A stretch of DNA of 64,000 nt from Streptomyces spiroverticillatus (GCA_014650415.1 BMUX01000001.1:769266-833265), one strand, 5' to 3'. Counted from the first letter of the stretch, positions 48,917-57,300 are shown. Notes: generated by a model from the sequence alone, not told the origin. Translations and numbers: made by a program.

Positions 48917-50065
48917 ATGTCCGTACGCACTCGAACCCTCGCCGTCTCCGCCGCCCTCGCCCTCTCCGCCTCCCTCCCCGCGACGGCGAACGCCGCCGAC
49001 CCCGCTCCCGGCGCCCTCCTCTCCGCCGCCCCCACCTCCTTCCACCCCCTCCCCCTCCAGCCCACCAACACCGACGCCTGGCACATCACGTACCGCTCGA
49101 CGACCGCGAAGGGCGCCCCCAACACCGTTTCCGGCACGGTGATCGTCCCCCGGGACGGCCGCAAGGGCCCGCGCCCCCTCGTCACGTACGCCGTCGGCAC
49201 GGTGGGCATGGGCGACCAGTGCGCCCCAAGCGCCGGGTTCCCGACCGGCACCACCACCGAGGCGACCCTCATCAACCAGGTCGTCCAGCGCGGCTGGGCC
49301 GTGGCCGTGACGGACTACGAGGGCCTGGGCACCCCGGGCGACCACACGTACACGGTGGGCCGCGCGGAGGGCCAGGCCGTCCTGGACGCGGCCCGCGCCG
49401 CCCTGAAGCTCCCCGCCTCGGAAACCGGTCTGACCCCCGCCTCCCCCGTCGGCATCATGGGTTACTCCCAGGGCGGCCAGGCCAGCAGTTGGGCGGCCGA
49501 ACTCCACGACTCGTACGCCCCGGAACTGAACGTCAAGGGCACCGCGACCGGCGGCGTCCCCGCCGACCTGATGGAGGTCGCGAAGTTCAACGAGGGCAAC
49601 ATCGGCGCGGGCCTGATCCTGATGGCGGCGGCCGGCCACGACACGGCGTACCCCGAGCTGAAGCTCGACTCGTACCTCAACCAACAGGGCAAGTCCTACG
49701 TCGACTTCATGCGCAAGAACTGCGTGGCGATCAACGCGATCTCCGCCCCCTTCAAGCGGATCAGCGAGGTCACCACCACCAACCCCCTCGAATCCCCCGA
49801 CTGGCAGGCGAAGCTGAACGACTCGAAGCTCGGCCGCCACGCCCCCGACCACCCGGTCTACCTCTACCACGGGGCCGTGGACGAGCTGATCCCGTACAAG
49901 GTGGGCAAGCAGTTGCGCAGCGACTGGTGCGAGGCGGGCGCGAAGGTCCAGTGGCGCACGCATCCACTCCTGGGACACATCGGCGGGGTGACGGTCGGGG
50001 CGTTCCCGGCGATGGACTGGCTCGCCGACCGCTTCACGGGCAAGCCGGCGGACGGCAACTGCTGA
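48917..50065 (+). CDS. secreted lipase (LIP family)
   Basis: Exported alpha/beta hydrolase of 382 residues. Signal peptide (cleavage near ATANA-AD, residue 26). Nucleophile elbow G182-Y-S184-Q-G-G, aspartate in YHGAVDELIPY and histidine in HPLLGHIGG form the triad expected for secretory triacylglycerol lipases of the Candida-lipase-like LIP family. Two cysteine pairs may be disulfides. ATG at 48917 with GGGAGAG. Lies after the AraC gene on the same strand with a ~100-bp gap. Substrate could be triglycerides or short esters. Confidence 0.88.
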   Translation: MSVRTRTLAVSAALALSASLPATANAADPAPGALLSAAPTSFHPLPLQPTNTDAWHITYRSTTAKGAPNTVSGTVIVPRDGRKGPRPLVTYAVGTVGMGDQCAPSAGFPTGTTTEATLINQVVQRGWAVAVTDYEGLGTPGDHTYTVGRAEGQAVLDAARAALKLPASETGLTPASPVGIMGYSQGGQASSWAAELHDSYAPELNVKGTATGGVPADLMEVAKFNEGNIGAGLILMAAAGHDTAYPELKLDSYLNQQGKSYVDFMRKNCVAINAISAPFKRISEVTTTNPLESPDWQAKLNDSKLGRHAPDHPVYLYHGAVDELIPYKVGKQLRSDWCEAGAKVQWRTHPLLGHIGGVTVGAFPAMDWLADRFTGKPADGNC

Positions 50066-50264
50066 CCGTCGTACGACGCGGGTTCTCCCCTGCCGCGAAG
50101 GTTTCGCCCTGGACCGCCCTCCTCGGCACGACCGTCCTGCTGATCACCGGATCCACCGCAACCGCGGCCGCCGCCGGGAACGCACGCCCACGCCACCGAA
50201 CACGGCCCCCGGCGGCCCCGCAAACCCCATGGCGCCACGGCCGCCCAGGGGCGACGATGCCCCC

Positions 50265-50840
50265 ATGACCGACACCACCGCAGACCGCCCCGCACGCTGG
50301 ACCGAAGCGACCGTCTACCCCGACATGTGGGTCAACCCGGACGACGACCCCCGCGACAGCGACCAGCCGTCCCCCGAGGGCGAGCTCGCCACCCTCCTCG
50401 ACTTCATCACGAACTACCGCCTCACCCTGCGCATGAAGTGCGACGGCCTGACCCCCGCCCAGCTGGCCACCCGCTCCGTCCCCCCGTCCACGATGTCGCT
50501 CCTCGGCCTCGTCCGGCACCTCGCGGAGGTGGAACGGGACTGGCTCAACTGGATCACCCACGGCGACCCGCTCCCGAAGCTGTACGGCAAGCGCGACGCG
50601 GACTTCGACGAGGCGACCGGCGACCCGGCACAGGTGGAGTCCGCCTGGGCCGACCTGGAACGCCAACAGGCCGCCACGGACGCGGAGTTGTCCAAGTACC
50701 ACACCGACCTCGGCGCCCGCGTCGGCCGCGAGGACATCGCCGTGCGCGAACTCATGATCCACATGGTCGACGAGTACGCCCGCCACTGCGGCCACGCGGA
50801 CCTGCTCCGCGAGTGCGTGGACGGCAGGGTGGGCCAGTAG
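50265..50840 (+). CDS. DinB family protein (DUF664-like)
   Basis: Four-helix-bundle protein of 191 residues. Metal-binding histidines in SLLGLVRHLAEVERDW and in the pair HMVDEYARHCGHADLLRE are in the DinB pattern; the latter motif is common to putative mycothiol-dependent enzymes. Reaction unknown. ATG at 50265; no strong ribosome site. The 200 bases before it encode a hydrophobic stretch with no start codon, probably non-coding. Confidence 0.82.
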   Translation: MTDTTADRPARWTEATVYPDMWVNPDDDPRDSDQPSPEGELATLLDFITNYRLTLRMKCDGLTPAQLATRSVPPSTMSLLGLVRHLAEVERDWLNWITHGDPLPKLYGKRDADFDEATGDPAQVESAWADLERQQAATDAELSKYHTDLGARVGREDIAVRELMIHMVDEYARHCGHADLLRECVDGRVGQ

Positions 50841-50889
50841 CCCCGCCCACCCGACCCGTACGTCGCCCCCGCCCCTTCAGGGGTGGGGG

Positions 50890-51822
50890 TCACCTGAGGG
50901 TGAGCGGGGTTTCGGCGGTCACTCGGTGGAGCTTCTCCGGGTTGCGGACGTAGTAGAGGCCCGTGATCCGCGCGGATTCGACGCGTGCCGTCATCACCCC
51001 GTCCAGCTCGCCGTCGATGTGGATGAGGAGGCCCGGGGTGCCGTTGACCACGGTGGGCGTGACCGTGAAGGCGGAGCCCTTGCCCTCGACGTGCTTGCCG
51101 ATGCCGCCCAGCATGAAGCGGGCCACCTTCGCCGCGCCGACCGTGGGCCGCAGGGCCGCGTGCTTGATGCCGCCGCCGTCGCCGATCAGGACCACGTCCG
51201 GGGCCAGCACGTCCAGGAGCCCCTGGAGGTCGCCGGTCTCCAGCACGCGCCGGAAGGAGGCGAGCGCCGCCCGGGTCACGCTCGCCGGGACCGTCTGGCG
51301 GGGGCGGCGGGCCTCGACGTGCTGCCGGGCCCGGTGGGCGATCTGGCGGACCGCCGCCGGTGACTTGTCCACCGCCGTCGCGATCTCGTCGTACCCGACG
51401 TCGAAGATCTCCCGGAGGACGAACACGGCGCGCTCGGTGGGCGAGAGGGTCTCCAGAACCAGCAGCATGGCCGTGGAGACGCTCTCCGCCAGCTCGACGT
51501 CCTCCGCCACGTCCGGCGCGGTGAGCATCGGCTCCGGCAGCCAGGAGCCGACGTACGACTCCTTGCGGCGTTGCAGCGTGCGCAGGCGGTTGAGGGACTG
51601 GCGGGTGGTGATCCGCACCAAGTAGGCGCGGCGGTCGTCCACTTGGGCGAGGTCGACCTTGACCCAGCGCAGCCAGGTCTCCTGGAGCACGTCCTCCGCG
51701 TCGGCGGCCGAGCCGAGCATTTCGTAGGCGACGGTGAAGAGGAGGTTGCGGTGGGCGAGGAAGGTCTCGGTGGCGGGGTCGGGAGAGGGAGAGGGCCCGG
51801 GGGCGCTCAGAGGGGTGCTCAC
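50890..51822 (-). CDS. ECF41-group sigma factor with SnoaL-like C-terminal domain
   Basis: RNA polymerase sigma factor of 310 residues. Sigma region 2 (21-90) and region 4 (about 120-172) are followed by a ~130-residue SnoaL_2-like domain, the hallmark of ECF41. Group motifs are visible: WLPEP at 94-98, DGGG at 215-218 and NPEKL at 294-298 (usual NPDKL). In this group the C-terminal extension takes the place of an anti-sigma factor. GTG at 51822 with AAAGGA upstream. It follows the FAD oxidoreductase gene, its likely target, by 42 bases. Confidence 0.93.
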   Translation of the reverse strand: MSTPLSAPGPSPSPDPATETFLAHRNLLFTVAYEMLGSAADAEDVLQETWLRWVKVDLAQVDDRRAYLVRITTRQSLNRLRTLQRRKESYVGSWLPEPMLTAPDVAEDVELAESVSTAMLLVLETLSPTERAVFVLREIFDVGYDEIATAVDKSPAAVRQIAHRARQHVEARRPRQTVPASVTRAALASFRRVLETGDLQGLLDVLAPDVVLIGDGGGIKHAALRPTVGAAKVARFMLGGIGKHVEGKGSAFTVTPTVVNGTPGLLIHIDGELDGVMTARVESARITGLYYVRNPEKLHRVTAETPLTLR

Positions 51823-51864
51823 GGCAAGATCCTTTTCCTTGGCTGCCGTCTGATCATGGACCGG

Positions 51865-53070
51865 TCAGGCCGTACGGTCGAGAGCCCGCGGCGCATCCTG
51901 TGCGGCCAGCCGCTCCCGGCGCTGACCGCCGCCGCCCATCCGGTGCAGCCGGTACCCGCCCGGCTTGGCCGCCTCGCCCGCCAGATGGCCGACGACACCC
52001 GCGCACACCGTCTCCTTGAGCTTCGCGCCCAGCGCCCCGTCGACCTTCCAACGCACCGCCGTGTCCGCCCTGTTGGCGAACTGGAAGATCCCGTCGCGCC
52101 GCCCCAGGCTGATGCACTGCGCGGCGAACGGCTGGTTCACCGTCTCCGGCTGCTCGCCCGCGATCCGGCTGAGCACCGTGTCGGCGGCCTGCGCGCCCAG
52201 CGGCATCGCGGCCTGGCAGCTCATCCGCAGCGGCAGGCCCGAGGGGGCGGCCGAGTCGCCCGCCGCGAGGATGCGGTCGTCGTCGACGCTGGTCAGGGTC
52301 TCGTCGGTGAGGAGCCGGCCGAGCGCGTCGGTGGTCAGGCCGCTCCGTACGGCCAGGTCCGGAACACCGAAGCCGACCGTCCAGACGGTGAGCGCACTGC
52401 TCAGCTCCCGCCCGTCGGCCAGGCGGACGGCGTCCCCGGTGACCTCGACGGCCCTGCTGCCGGGGCCGTCCACCACCTCCACCCCGAGGCGGGCCAGCCG
52501 CCGGGCCACCGAGCGCCGGCCGCTCGGGTGGAGGTACGGGTTCAGCTCGCCGCCGCAGACCAGGCTGACCGGACGCCCCGCCTCCGCCAGCTCGGCGGCG
52601 GTCTCGATGCCGGTGGGCCCCGACCCGACGACAACGACCCGGGCGGTCGCACCCACGCCCTCCAGCGCCGGACGCAGCCGCTCCGCCTCCTCCAGGGTGG
52701 TGATCGGGTACGCGAACTCGGCAGCCCCCGGGACGCGCGGATCGGCGCTGCCGCTCCCGACCGCGTACACGAGGTAGTCGTACGACAGGTCCTCGCCCGC
52801 CCCGAGCGCAACGCTCCGCGCCCCCGCGTCGATCCGCTCCACGGTGTCGACCACCAGCCGCACCCCCTCCGCGAGCACCTCCCGGAACGCGACGACCGCA
52901 CCACCGGTCCCGGCGACCTGCTGGTGCAGCCGGATGCGGTGGACGAAGTCGGGGCGGGGGTTGACGAGGGTGACGGTGAGGTCACTGCGCCGGGTGAGGC
53001 GGTTGGCGGCCATCACTCCGGCGTAGCCGCCGCCGATGACGACGACGCGGGTGGCCTGGGTCTCGCTCAT
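51865..53070 (-). CDS. FAD-dependent NAD(P)H oxidoreductase, ECF41-associated
   Basis: NDH-2/AIF-like flavoprotein of 401 residues. FAD site VVIGGGYAGVMAA at 10-22, NAD(P) site VVVGSGPTGIETAAELA about 150-166, and late ILAAGDSAAPSG for FAD. ECF41 sigma genes are known to lie beside carboxymuconolactone decarboxylase, oxidoreductase or epimerase genes and to control them. ATG at 53070; an ECF41-type promoter is 34 bases upstream. No membrane anchor, so probably soluble; electron acceptor unknown. Confidence 0.88.
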   Translation of the reverse strand: MSETQATRVVVIGGGYAGVMAANRLTRRSDLTVTLVNPRPDFVHRIRLHQQVAGTGGAVVAFREVLAEGVRLVVDTVERIDAGARSVALGAGEDLSYDYLVYAVGSGSADPRVPGAAEFAYPITTLEEAERLRPALEGVGATARVVVVGSGPTGIETAAELAEAGRPVSLVCGGELNPYLHPSGRRSVARRLARLGVEVVDGPGSRAVEVTGDAVRLADGRELSSALTVWTVGFGVPDLAVRSGLTTDALGRLLTDETLTSVDDDRILAAGDSAAPSGLPLRMSCQAAMPLGAQAADTVLSRIAGEQPETVNQPFAAQCISLGRRDGIFQFANRADTAVRWKVDGALGAKLKETVCAGVVGHLAGEAAKPGGYRLHRMGGGGQRRERLAAQDAPRALDRTA

Positions 53071-53103
53071 GGTGTCCTCCACTCGAAAGGGGTTCGACCA
53101 CAG

Positions 53104-53130
53104 GACACCGGGGGTGCGGAGACTGTGACG
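53104..53130 (-). promoter_or_regulatory. ECF41-type promoter
   Basis: On the minus strand: CGTCACA, 16-base spacer, TGTC. The published ECF41 target is TGTCACA-N16-CGTC, so the spacing is exact with one change in each element. It stands 34 bases before the oxidoreductase start, at the head of the oxidoreductase-sigma operon, implying autoregulation. Confidence 0.7.
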
Positions 53131-53217
53131 GGATGTGGCGGGGGTCACACGCGGGGGTCGCGCGCCGGGGTCGCACACCGGGCGGGCCGAGCCCGATTCC
53201 GGAGGCTTCGGCCCTCT

Positions 53218-53583
53218 TCACACCGGCACCCACCCCGGCCACCACTCCGGCACGTTCGCCGGGCAGATGTCGTCCGGATAGTCCGCCGGTGTGGCCACCA
53301 CCGCCATCACCCACCACACCAGCCCCAGGTTGGCCACCACCCCCACCAGCACGGCGAGCCCCGTCCCGTACCGGCCGAGCGCCCACACCACCACCGTCCA
53401 CAGCACACTCGTCGCGAACCACAGCAGCAACGCCAGCCCCATCGCCACCAGCCCCGGCGCGACCCCGACATCACACTGCGACCACATCACCGCGACCACG
53501 TACGCCACCAGCAGCGACGTCGGCACCCCGGACAGCGCCCCGATGAGCCCCCCGGCCCCGCACCCGAGCCGCTCCCCCTTCAC
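53218..53583 (-). CDS. small membrane protein of unknown function
   Basis: About 121 residues with three hydrophobic segments (LIGALSGVPTSLLVAYVVAV, GLVAMGLALLLWFATSVLW, GLAVLVGVVANLGLVWWVMAV) and a Trp/Pro-rich tail with one cysteine. GTG at 53583 overlaps the stop of the preceding SUKH gene (GTGA), so the two are translationally coupled. I recognise no family. Confidence 0.65.
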   Translation of the reverse strand: MKGERLGCGAGGLIGALSGVPTSLLVAYVVAVMWSQCDVGVAPGLVAMGLALLLWFATSVLWTVVVWALGRYGTGLAVLVGVVANLGLVWWVMAVVATPADYPDDICPANVPEWWPGWVPV

Positions 53584-54377
53584 TCCTCGCACCCCCACGC
53601 ATCGAACCACTGCGCCCGGAACCCCGTCGGGATGCGGAACGGGAAGTCCGGGTCCACCAGATACCGGAAGATCACCTCAGCCGGCCCGCAGTCGAAGCGG
53701 ACCGCCCTGCCGGTGTCCGCTTCCCCGCACACCGGCCAGCGTTCCGGGTCCGGGCCGTCCATGAGCCAGTAGAAGGTGTCCCGGTGTTCGTTGGAGGCCC
53801 AGACCAGGCGGTCGTGGCCGTCGCCCGGCCAGGTGGACGGGTGCAGGTCCTGCGGGGGCGTCAGGTCCAGGAAGGAGTCGAAGCGGCCCGGCCCGAAGGT
53901 CTCCACCAAGGCCTTGTACTCCTGCGGCAGCCGCATCCCCAACCCCCGCTCCAGCAGGCCCCATTCGACCTCCGGTGCCCGCACCCCCGTCGCCTCCCAC
54001 CCCGTCACGGCAACCAGCGCGTCCAGCCAGGTCGCGTCGGAGGGCAGCGCGGCCAGGTCCGGGGTGGTCCGTTCCAGCACGGCGAGTACGGGTCGTACCC
54101 CACCCGTACGCCCCACCCCCACCCACCGTGCACTCCACGGCCACGCCACCACCCACTCCACCGTCTCCCCGCCGAGCGCCTCCGGCAGCCCGCGCACCCC
54201 CGCCGACGCTCCCCCGAGGTCGAACCAGTCCTCGTCCGGGGCCACGTCCGCCGCCAGCGGTATGCACACGTGCCCCGCCCCGTGGCCCGACTCCCCGCAG
54301 ACGAGCGGCTCTTCCCCCGACTCGGGGAAGACCATCCCCATCACGGCCTCGTACGCCTCGTCCCGGCGCATGTTCAT
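53580..54377 (-). CDS. SMI1/KNR4 (SUKH) family protein
   Basis: Protein of 265 residues with a C-terminal SUKH-like domain (about 135-265: VEWGLLERGLGMRLPQEYKALVETFGPGRFDSFLDL). SUKH proteins are frequently immunity proteins against polymorphic toxins, but many are orphan. The N-terminal 120 residues are acidic and of unknown type. ATG at 54377; a second in-frame ATG is at 54371. No toxin gene is adjacent; the partner small membrane protein overlaps its stop. Confidence 0.78.
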   Translation of the reverse strand: MNMRRDEAYEAVMGMVFPESGEEPLVCGESGHGAGHVCIPLAADVAPDEDWFDLGGASAGVRGLPEALGGETVEWVVAWPWSARWVGVGRTGGVRPVLAVLERTTPDLAALPSDATWLDALVAVTGWEATGVRAPEVEWGLLERGLGMRLPQEYKALVETFGPGRFDSFLDLTPPQDLHPSTWPGDGHDRLVWASNEHRDTFYWLMDGPDPERWPVCGEADTGRAVRFDCGPAEVIFRYLVDPDFPFRIPTGFRAQWFDAWGCEE

Positions 54378-54406
54378 GGGGTGGGACCTCCGGTCGGGGA
54401 CGCAGG

Positions 54407-54436
54407 CGTACGCGCGCGCATACGTGCGTGCGTACG
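54407..54436. promoter_or_regulatory. 30-bp imperfect palindrome between divergent genes
   Basis: Begins and ends with CGTACG; arms match over about 13 of 15 positions. It is 30 bases from the SUKH start and 117 from the hydrolase start. Alternating CG/TA composition could also make it an unusual DNA structure. Confidence 0.4.
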
Positions 54437-54552
54437 AGAGCAGAACCGCATGTTTCTACACGAGCCGCACCGGCCGCACCACCCCCGGAACATCCCGGAC
54501 CATCCGCCCGAAAGGCAACTCCCGTACGCCCCACGCTCCTTACGATTCCCCC

Positions 54553-55422
54553 ATGACGATCACCGAGGCCGCCCAACCCCTCATACGCGTCCTGCACGAC
54601 GCCTCCCGCCCCGACCTGCGCGACCCCTCCCGCCCGCGCCCCGTCCGCCTCTACCTGTGGGAGCCCCCGCAGGCCGGGCGACCCGCGCCGCTGGTGGTCG
54701 TCTCGCACGGCACCGGCGGATCGGGCAGCGACATGGAGTGGCTGGCACGGCCGCTGCACGAGGCGGGGTTCCGGGTCGTCGCGCTCGACCACCACGGCAA
54801 CAACTACGTCGACGGGTACGAGCCCGAGGGCTTCCTGCACGTCTGGGAGCGCCCCCGCGACATCACCTTCGTCCTCGACACCCTCGCCCGCGAGCAGCCG
54901 CTCGGGCCGGTCGGCGTCGCGGGCTTCTCCCTCGGCGGCTACACGGCGGCGGCCCTCGTCGGGGCACGGGTCGATCCGGAGATCCTCTGGGGCATCCGTA
55001 CGGGGGCCTACCCGCTGCCCGAAGTCCCGGAATTCCCGGGGCTGTTGGAGGAGCTGCGGCGGCTGTACCCGCAGGACGAGGCGTCACGGCAGGCGCTGGA
55101 GGCCGCCGCCGGGGTGGACCTCAGGGACTCTCGCGTGCGGGCGGTCTTCCAGGTGGCCCCGGGCGTCGGCAGCCTGGTGACCCCGGAGAGTCTGGCGACG
55201 GTACGGGTGCCGGTGGGCATCCGGTGGGGAGGGGCGGACACCATCGCCCCGTACGAGGCCGACACCCGCCCGTACCTGGAGCACATCCCGGCGGCGAGCG
55301 GGGCCTGCGCCGGACCCGGGGTCCGCCACGAGGACTTCTTCGCGGACGACCCCGCCGACCCGACGGCCCGGGTACGGGTGGGCGGGGAGGCGGCGGACTT
55401 CTTCCGCCACCACCTCCTGTGA
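54553..55422 (+). CDS. alpha/beta hydrolase (dienelactone hydrolase/PAF-acetylhydrolase-like)
   Basis: Cytoplasmic hydrolase of 289 residues. Oxyanion motif SHGTGGSGSD at 51-60, nucleophile elbow GFSLGG with S126, and a late histidine in GVRHEDFF. Related proteins cleave short esters. ATG at 54553; TACGAT sits six bases upstream with no ribosome site, which suggests leaderless translation. Upstream frames overlapping the SUKH gene are shadows. Substrate unknown. Confidence 0.82.
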   Translation: MTITEAAQPLIRVLHDASRPDLRDPSRPRPVRLYLWEPPQAGRPAPLVVVSHGTGGSGSDMEWLARPLHEAGFRVVALDHHGNNYVDGYEPEGFLHVWERPRDITFVLDTLAREQPLGPVGVAGFSLGGYTAAALVGARVDPEILWGIRTGAYPLPEVPEFPGLLEELRRLYPQDEASRQALEAAAGVDLRDSRVRAVFQVAPGVGSLVTPESLATVRVPVGIRWGGADTIAPYEADTRPYLEHIPAASGACAGPGVRHEDFFADDPADPTARVRVGGEAADFFRHHLL

Positions 55423-55430
55423 GGGGGCCC

Positions 55431-55823
55431 TCAGAGGAGGGTGAGGAAGGCGGGCAGGCCGTGCGTGCGGAAGGCCTCGGCGTCCCAGGTGTCCGGGCGG
55501 ACGTCGCCGGCCGCCCATACGTACGTCCAGCCGTACGGTGTCCCGCCCTCCAGCGGGATGCGGCGCAGGTCGTACTCCGCGCCCTCGTACTCGTCCAGGA
55601 GCTGCCACTCGGCCGGTGTCAGGTCGGCCAGCAGGAGGCCCCGCGTGACGCTGCCGGGCGAGGGCACCAGGCCCGGGTACGCCCGGTGCCGGATGGCGGC
55701 GGCCCGCCAGCCCGCCGCTTCGGCGGGGGTCCCGGAGGGGACGCGGCCGAGGACGGCGTGCAGGACCTCCGGGAAGCGGAGGGTTCCGTAGACGAAGAGG
55801 GTGTCGGGGCGGTGGTCGGCCAT
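55431..55823 (-). CDS. gamma-glutamylcyclotransferase family (AIG2-like) protein
   Basis: Protein of 130 residues. Substrate loop FVYGTLR at 10-16 and catalytic glutamate in LDEYEGAEYDLRR are diagnostic; the fold forms 5-oxoproline from gamma-glutamyl amines, and in this subgroup may act on gamma-glutamylamines or other amides. ATG at 55823. Faces the hydrolase gene, ends separated by eight bases. Confidence 0.85.
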   Translation of the reverse strand: MADHRPDTLFVYGTLRFPEVLHAVLGRVPSGTPAEAAGWRAAAIRHRAYPGLVPSPGSVTRGLLLADLTPAEWQLLDEYEGAEYDLRRIPLEGGTPYGWTYVWAAGDVRPDTWDAEAFRTHGLPAFLTLL

Positions 55824-55996
55824 GGGGGGAGTCTCGCCGCTGATCGGTGGCGCGGCCAAGGGGGCAGGGGGGTCGGGGCCGGGGACGAGAGGCCGGCCGG
55901 GCTCGGGGTCGCCCCTCCTGGGGACGAAAGGGTGCACGTCGGGTGCCATACGTACTCTGTTGATGAATGCTGCTGGCCATCAACATGGAGGGCCTC

Positions 55997-56221
55997 ATGA
56001 GCCTGACCACGATTGATCTCGACGACGAGGCCCTGGCCGAGGCCATGCGCGTGTCCGGTATCAGGTCCAAGGAGGAAGCCGTGAACACCGCCCTGCGCGA
56101 GTTCACCGAGCGCCACCGGCGCATCGCCGCCCTGGAGCACTACGCCGACGTCGCCCAGACCTGGGACTACGAGTCCTGGGAACGGCGTCACGCGGCGGAG
56201 AAGAGCGACCGGCCGCAATGA
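55997..56221 (+). CDS. vapB: VapB-family antitoxin
   Basis: Ribbon-helix-helix antitoxin of 74 residues: LTTIDLDDEALAEAMRVSGIRSKEEAVNTALREFTERHRR is the DNA-binding dimer domain, followed by a tail (DVAQTWDYESWERRH) that would neutralise VapC. ATG at 55997 with GGAGGG at 55987. Its stop overlaps the start of a vapC fragment (ATGA). Because the toxin is truncated, this is now an orphan antitoxin, perhaps acting on other loci. Confidence 0.85.
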   Translation: MSLTTIDLDDEALAEAMRVSGIRSKEEAVNTALREFTERHRRIAALEHYADVAQTWDYESWERRHAAEKSDRPQ

Positions 56222-56514
56222 TCCCGCGCTACCTCATCGATTCGTCCGCCCTCTGGCGTGTCCAGCGCGACAAAGCACTCCTGAGCGCCTGGGGCGAGGT
56301 CATCAGCAACGACGCCGCCCCCCTTCCTCTTCCCCTCGTCCCCTTGGGCGGCGGGGCGGCCCTTCCGCTCCCGGCCCGCCCGGGTGCCACCCCTGCCCGC
56401 ACCTTGCACGCCGGGTGCGCTCACCCCCGGGCCCTCGGGACGCCTCCCGGCACCGGGCACGTGAAGCTCCGGCCCGCCGGGCCAAGAGGTCCCCAGCCCC
56501 GCCCCTTCACCTAA
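56218..56514 (+). pseudogene. vapC toxin remnant, truncated by intergenic repeats
   Basis: The first about 35 residues (MIPRYLIDSSALWRVQRDK..., with the first PIN-domain aspartate D8) match the N-terminus of VapC ribonucleases of about 130 residues. From about 56320 the reading frame runs into GC-rich repeat A and B sequence (Pro/Ala/Arg-rich translation) and never returns to PIN motifs. The open frame ends at 56514. The toxin cannot be active without its other acidic residues. Overlap with vapB is intact. Confidence 0.8.
56334..56365. repeat. fragment of repeat A
   Basis: CCCCTTGGGCGGCGGGGC, matching the left end of repeat A copy 1, then diverging. It sits at the breakpoint of the vapC remnant. 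Confidence 0.5.
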
Positions 56515-56595
56515 ACCCGCGGGGCAAGAGGGGACCGGTTCCCGTGCAGGAGCGTCGTGGCTGGGCGCGCAGTTCCCCGCGCCCCTAAAGGGGCG
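56488..56595. repeat. dispersed intergenic repeat B, copy 2
   Basis: Same orientation as copy 1: GCCCCTTCACCTAAACCCGC ... CGCGCAGTTCCCCGCGCCCC, followed by TAAAGGGGCGC. The SdpI-like stop codon lies inside its right edge. Confidence 0.75.
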
Positions 56596-56959
56596 CCCGT
56601 GCGGCCCCATTCGCCCTCGCCGAGGCCGCGATCAGCAGGCCGAGCACCGCCACCAGCCCGCACAGCGGGACGACCAGGGCAGCCGCACTCCGCGTGTCGG
56701 CCGCCAGCAGGACCACCCCCGTCGCCAGCGACACCGCGCCCGCCCCGTACGCCGTCAGGTACGTCGCCCTCAGCAGCGGGACCGCCGCCGCGTGGCCCCG
56801 CCGCCACGCCTCGTCCGACGCCATCGTCGCCCGCGTCCTGATGCCGATCGCCGCGTTCCGCCCGAAGCCGTCTTCCCCGACCAGCCGCTTCACGTACTGG
56901 ACCGCCGCCCCCAGCACCAGCAGCCCCACCCCGAACACCCATCCCGCAGCCGGGTCCAT
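56585..56959 (-). CDS. SdpI-like small membrane protein
   Basis: Protein of 124 residues with three hydrophobic segments. The cytoplasmic loop GRNAAIGIRTRATMASDEAWRRGH matches the SdpI-family motif (GIRTxxT...W), as in the Bacillus SdpC immunity/signalling protein SdpI; most actinobacterial homologues are orphans. The last residues (RANGAARAPL) are read from repeat B copy 2, so the C-terminus may be altered by that insertion. ATG at 56959. Confidence 0.75.
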   Translation of the reverse strand: MDPAAGWVFGVGLLVLGAAVQYVKRLVGEDGFGRNAAIGIRTRATMASDEAWRRGHAAAVPLLRATYLTAYGAGAVSLATGVVLLAADTRSAAALVVPLCGLVAVLGLLIAASARANGAARAPL

Positions 56960-57300
56960 GCCTCCCCCTCCCAGTCCTTGACCTCGTCATCCTGGACCCG
57001 GCCCGACCCTCAGTGCACTGCCGTCCCCCGGCAGTCTCCCGGCCACTTCAGCGGATTCTTGCGAGGAACCCCGGGCGTTCACGCCCGGGAGGAATCGCAT
57101 CCTCGGCTGAGCGACGCGGAGCGTCGCAGCCCCTTGTACCGGCGGAGCCAGGCACGGTGGGGGTCCTGCGGACAGGAATCAGAGCAGGTGCCGACGGAGT
57201 CGGCCACAGCAGCCCACGGCCAGGGGTGGCGATCACTCGATCGGGTGAGCGGGCCGGGAAGGGGCGCGGGCCGGGCAGCGGATGGTTACGTTCGGTTCTT
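56960..57300 (+). other. region between SdpI-like gene and tnpB, with hairpins
   Basis: No gene supported. It contains a perfect 8-bp hairpin at 57070-57089 (CCCGGGCG, loop TTCA) flanked by GAGGAA and AGGAATC, and a 7-bp hairpin at 57111-57127 (GCGACGC/GCGTCGC). These resemble the end structures of IS200/IS605-family elements and could be the left end of the tnpB unit or a relic of another copy. Confidence 0.5.
57070..57089 (+). repeat. IS605-like end hairpin (possible solo right end)
   Basis: CCCGGGCG-TTCA-CGCCCGGG, followed by AGGAATC. Right ends and omega-RNA scaffolds of streptomycete TnpB elements, as I recall them, carry such a GC hairpin next to a GGAGGA-like string. No tnpB lies to its left in the required orientation. 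Confidence 0.4.

Noticed and set aside
50066..50264. Small hydrophobic peptide gene after the lipase
   Set aside because: The frame encodes a signal-like segment but has no start codon or ribosome site and ends in arginine-rich sequence.
56320..56514. C-terminal two thirds of a functional small toxin
   Set aside because: Translation is repeat-derived, Pro/Ala/Gly/Arg-rich, with no PIN motifs.
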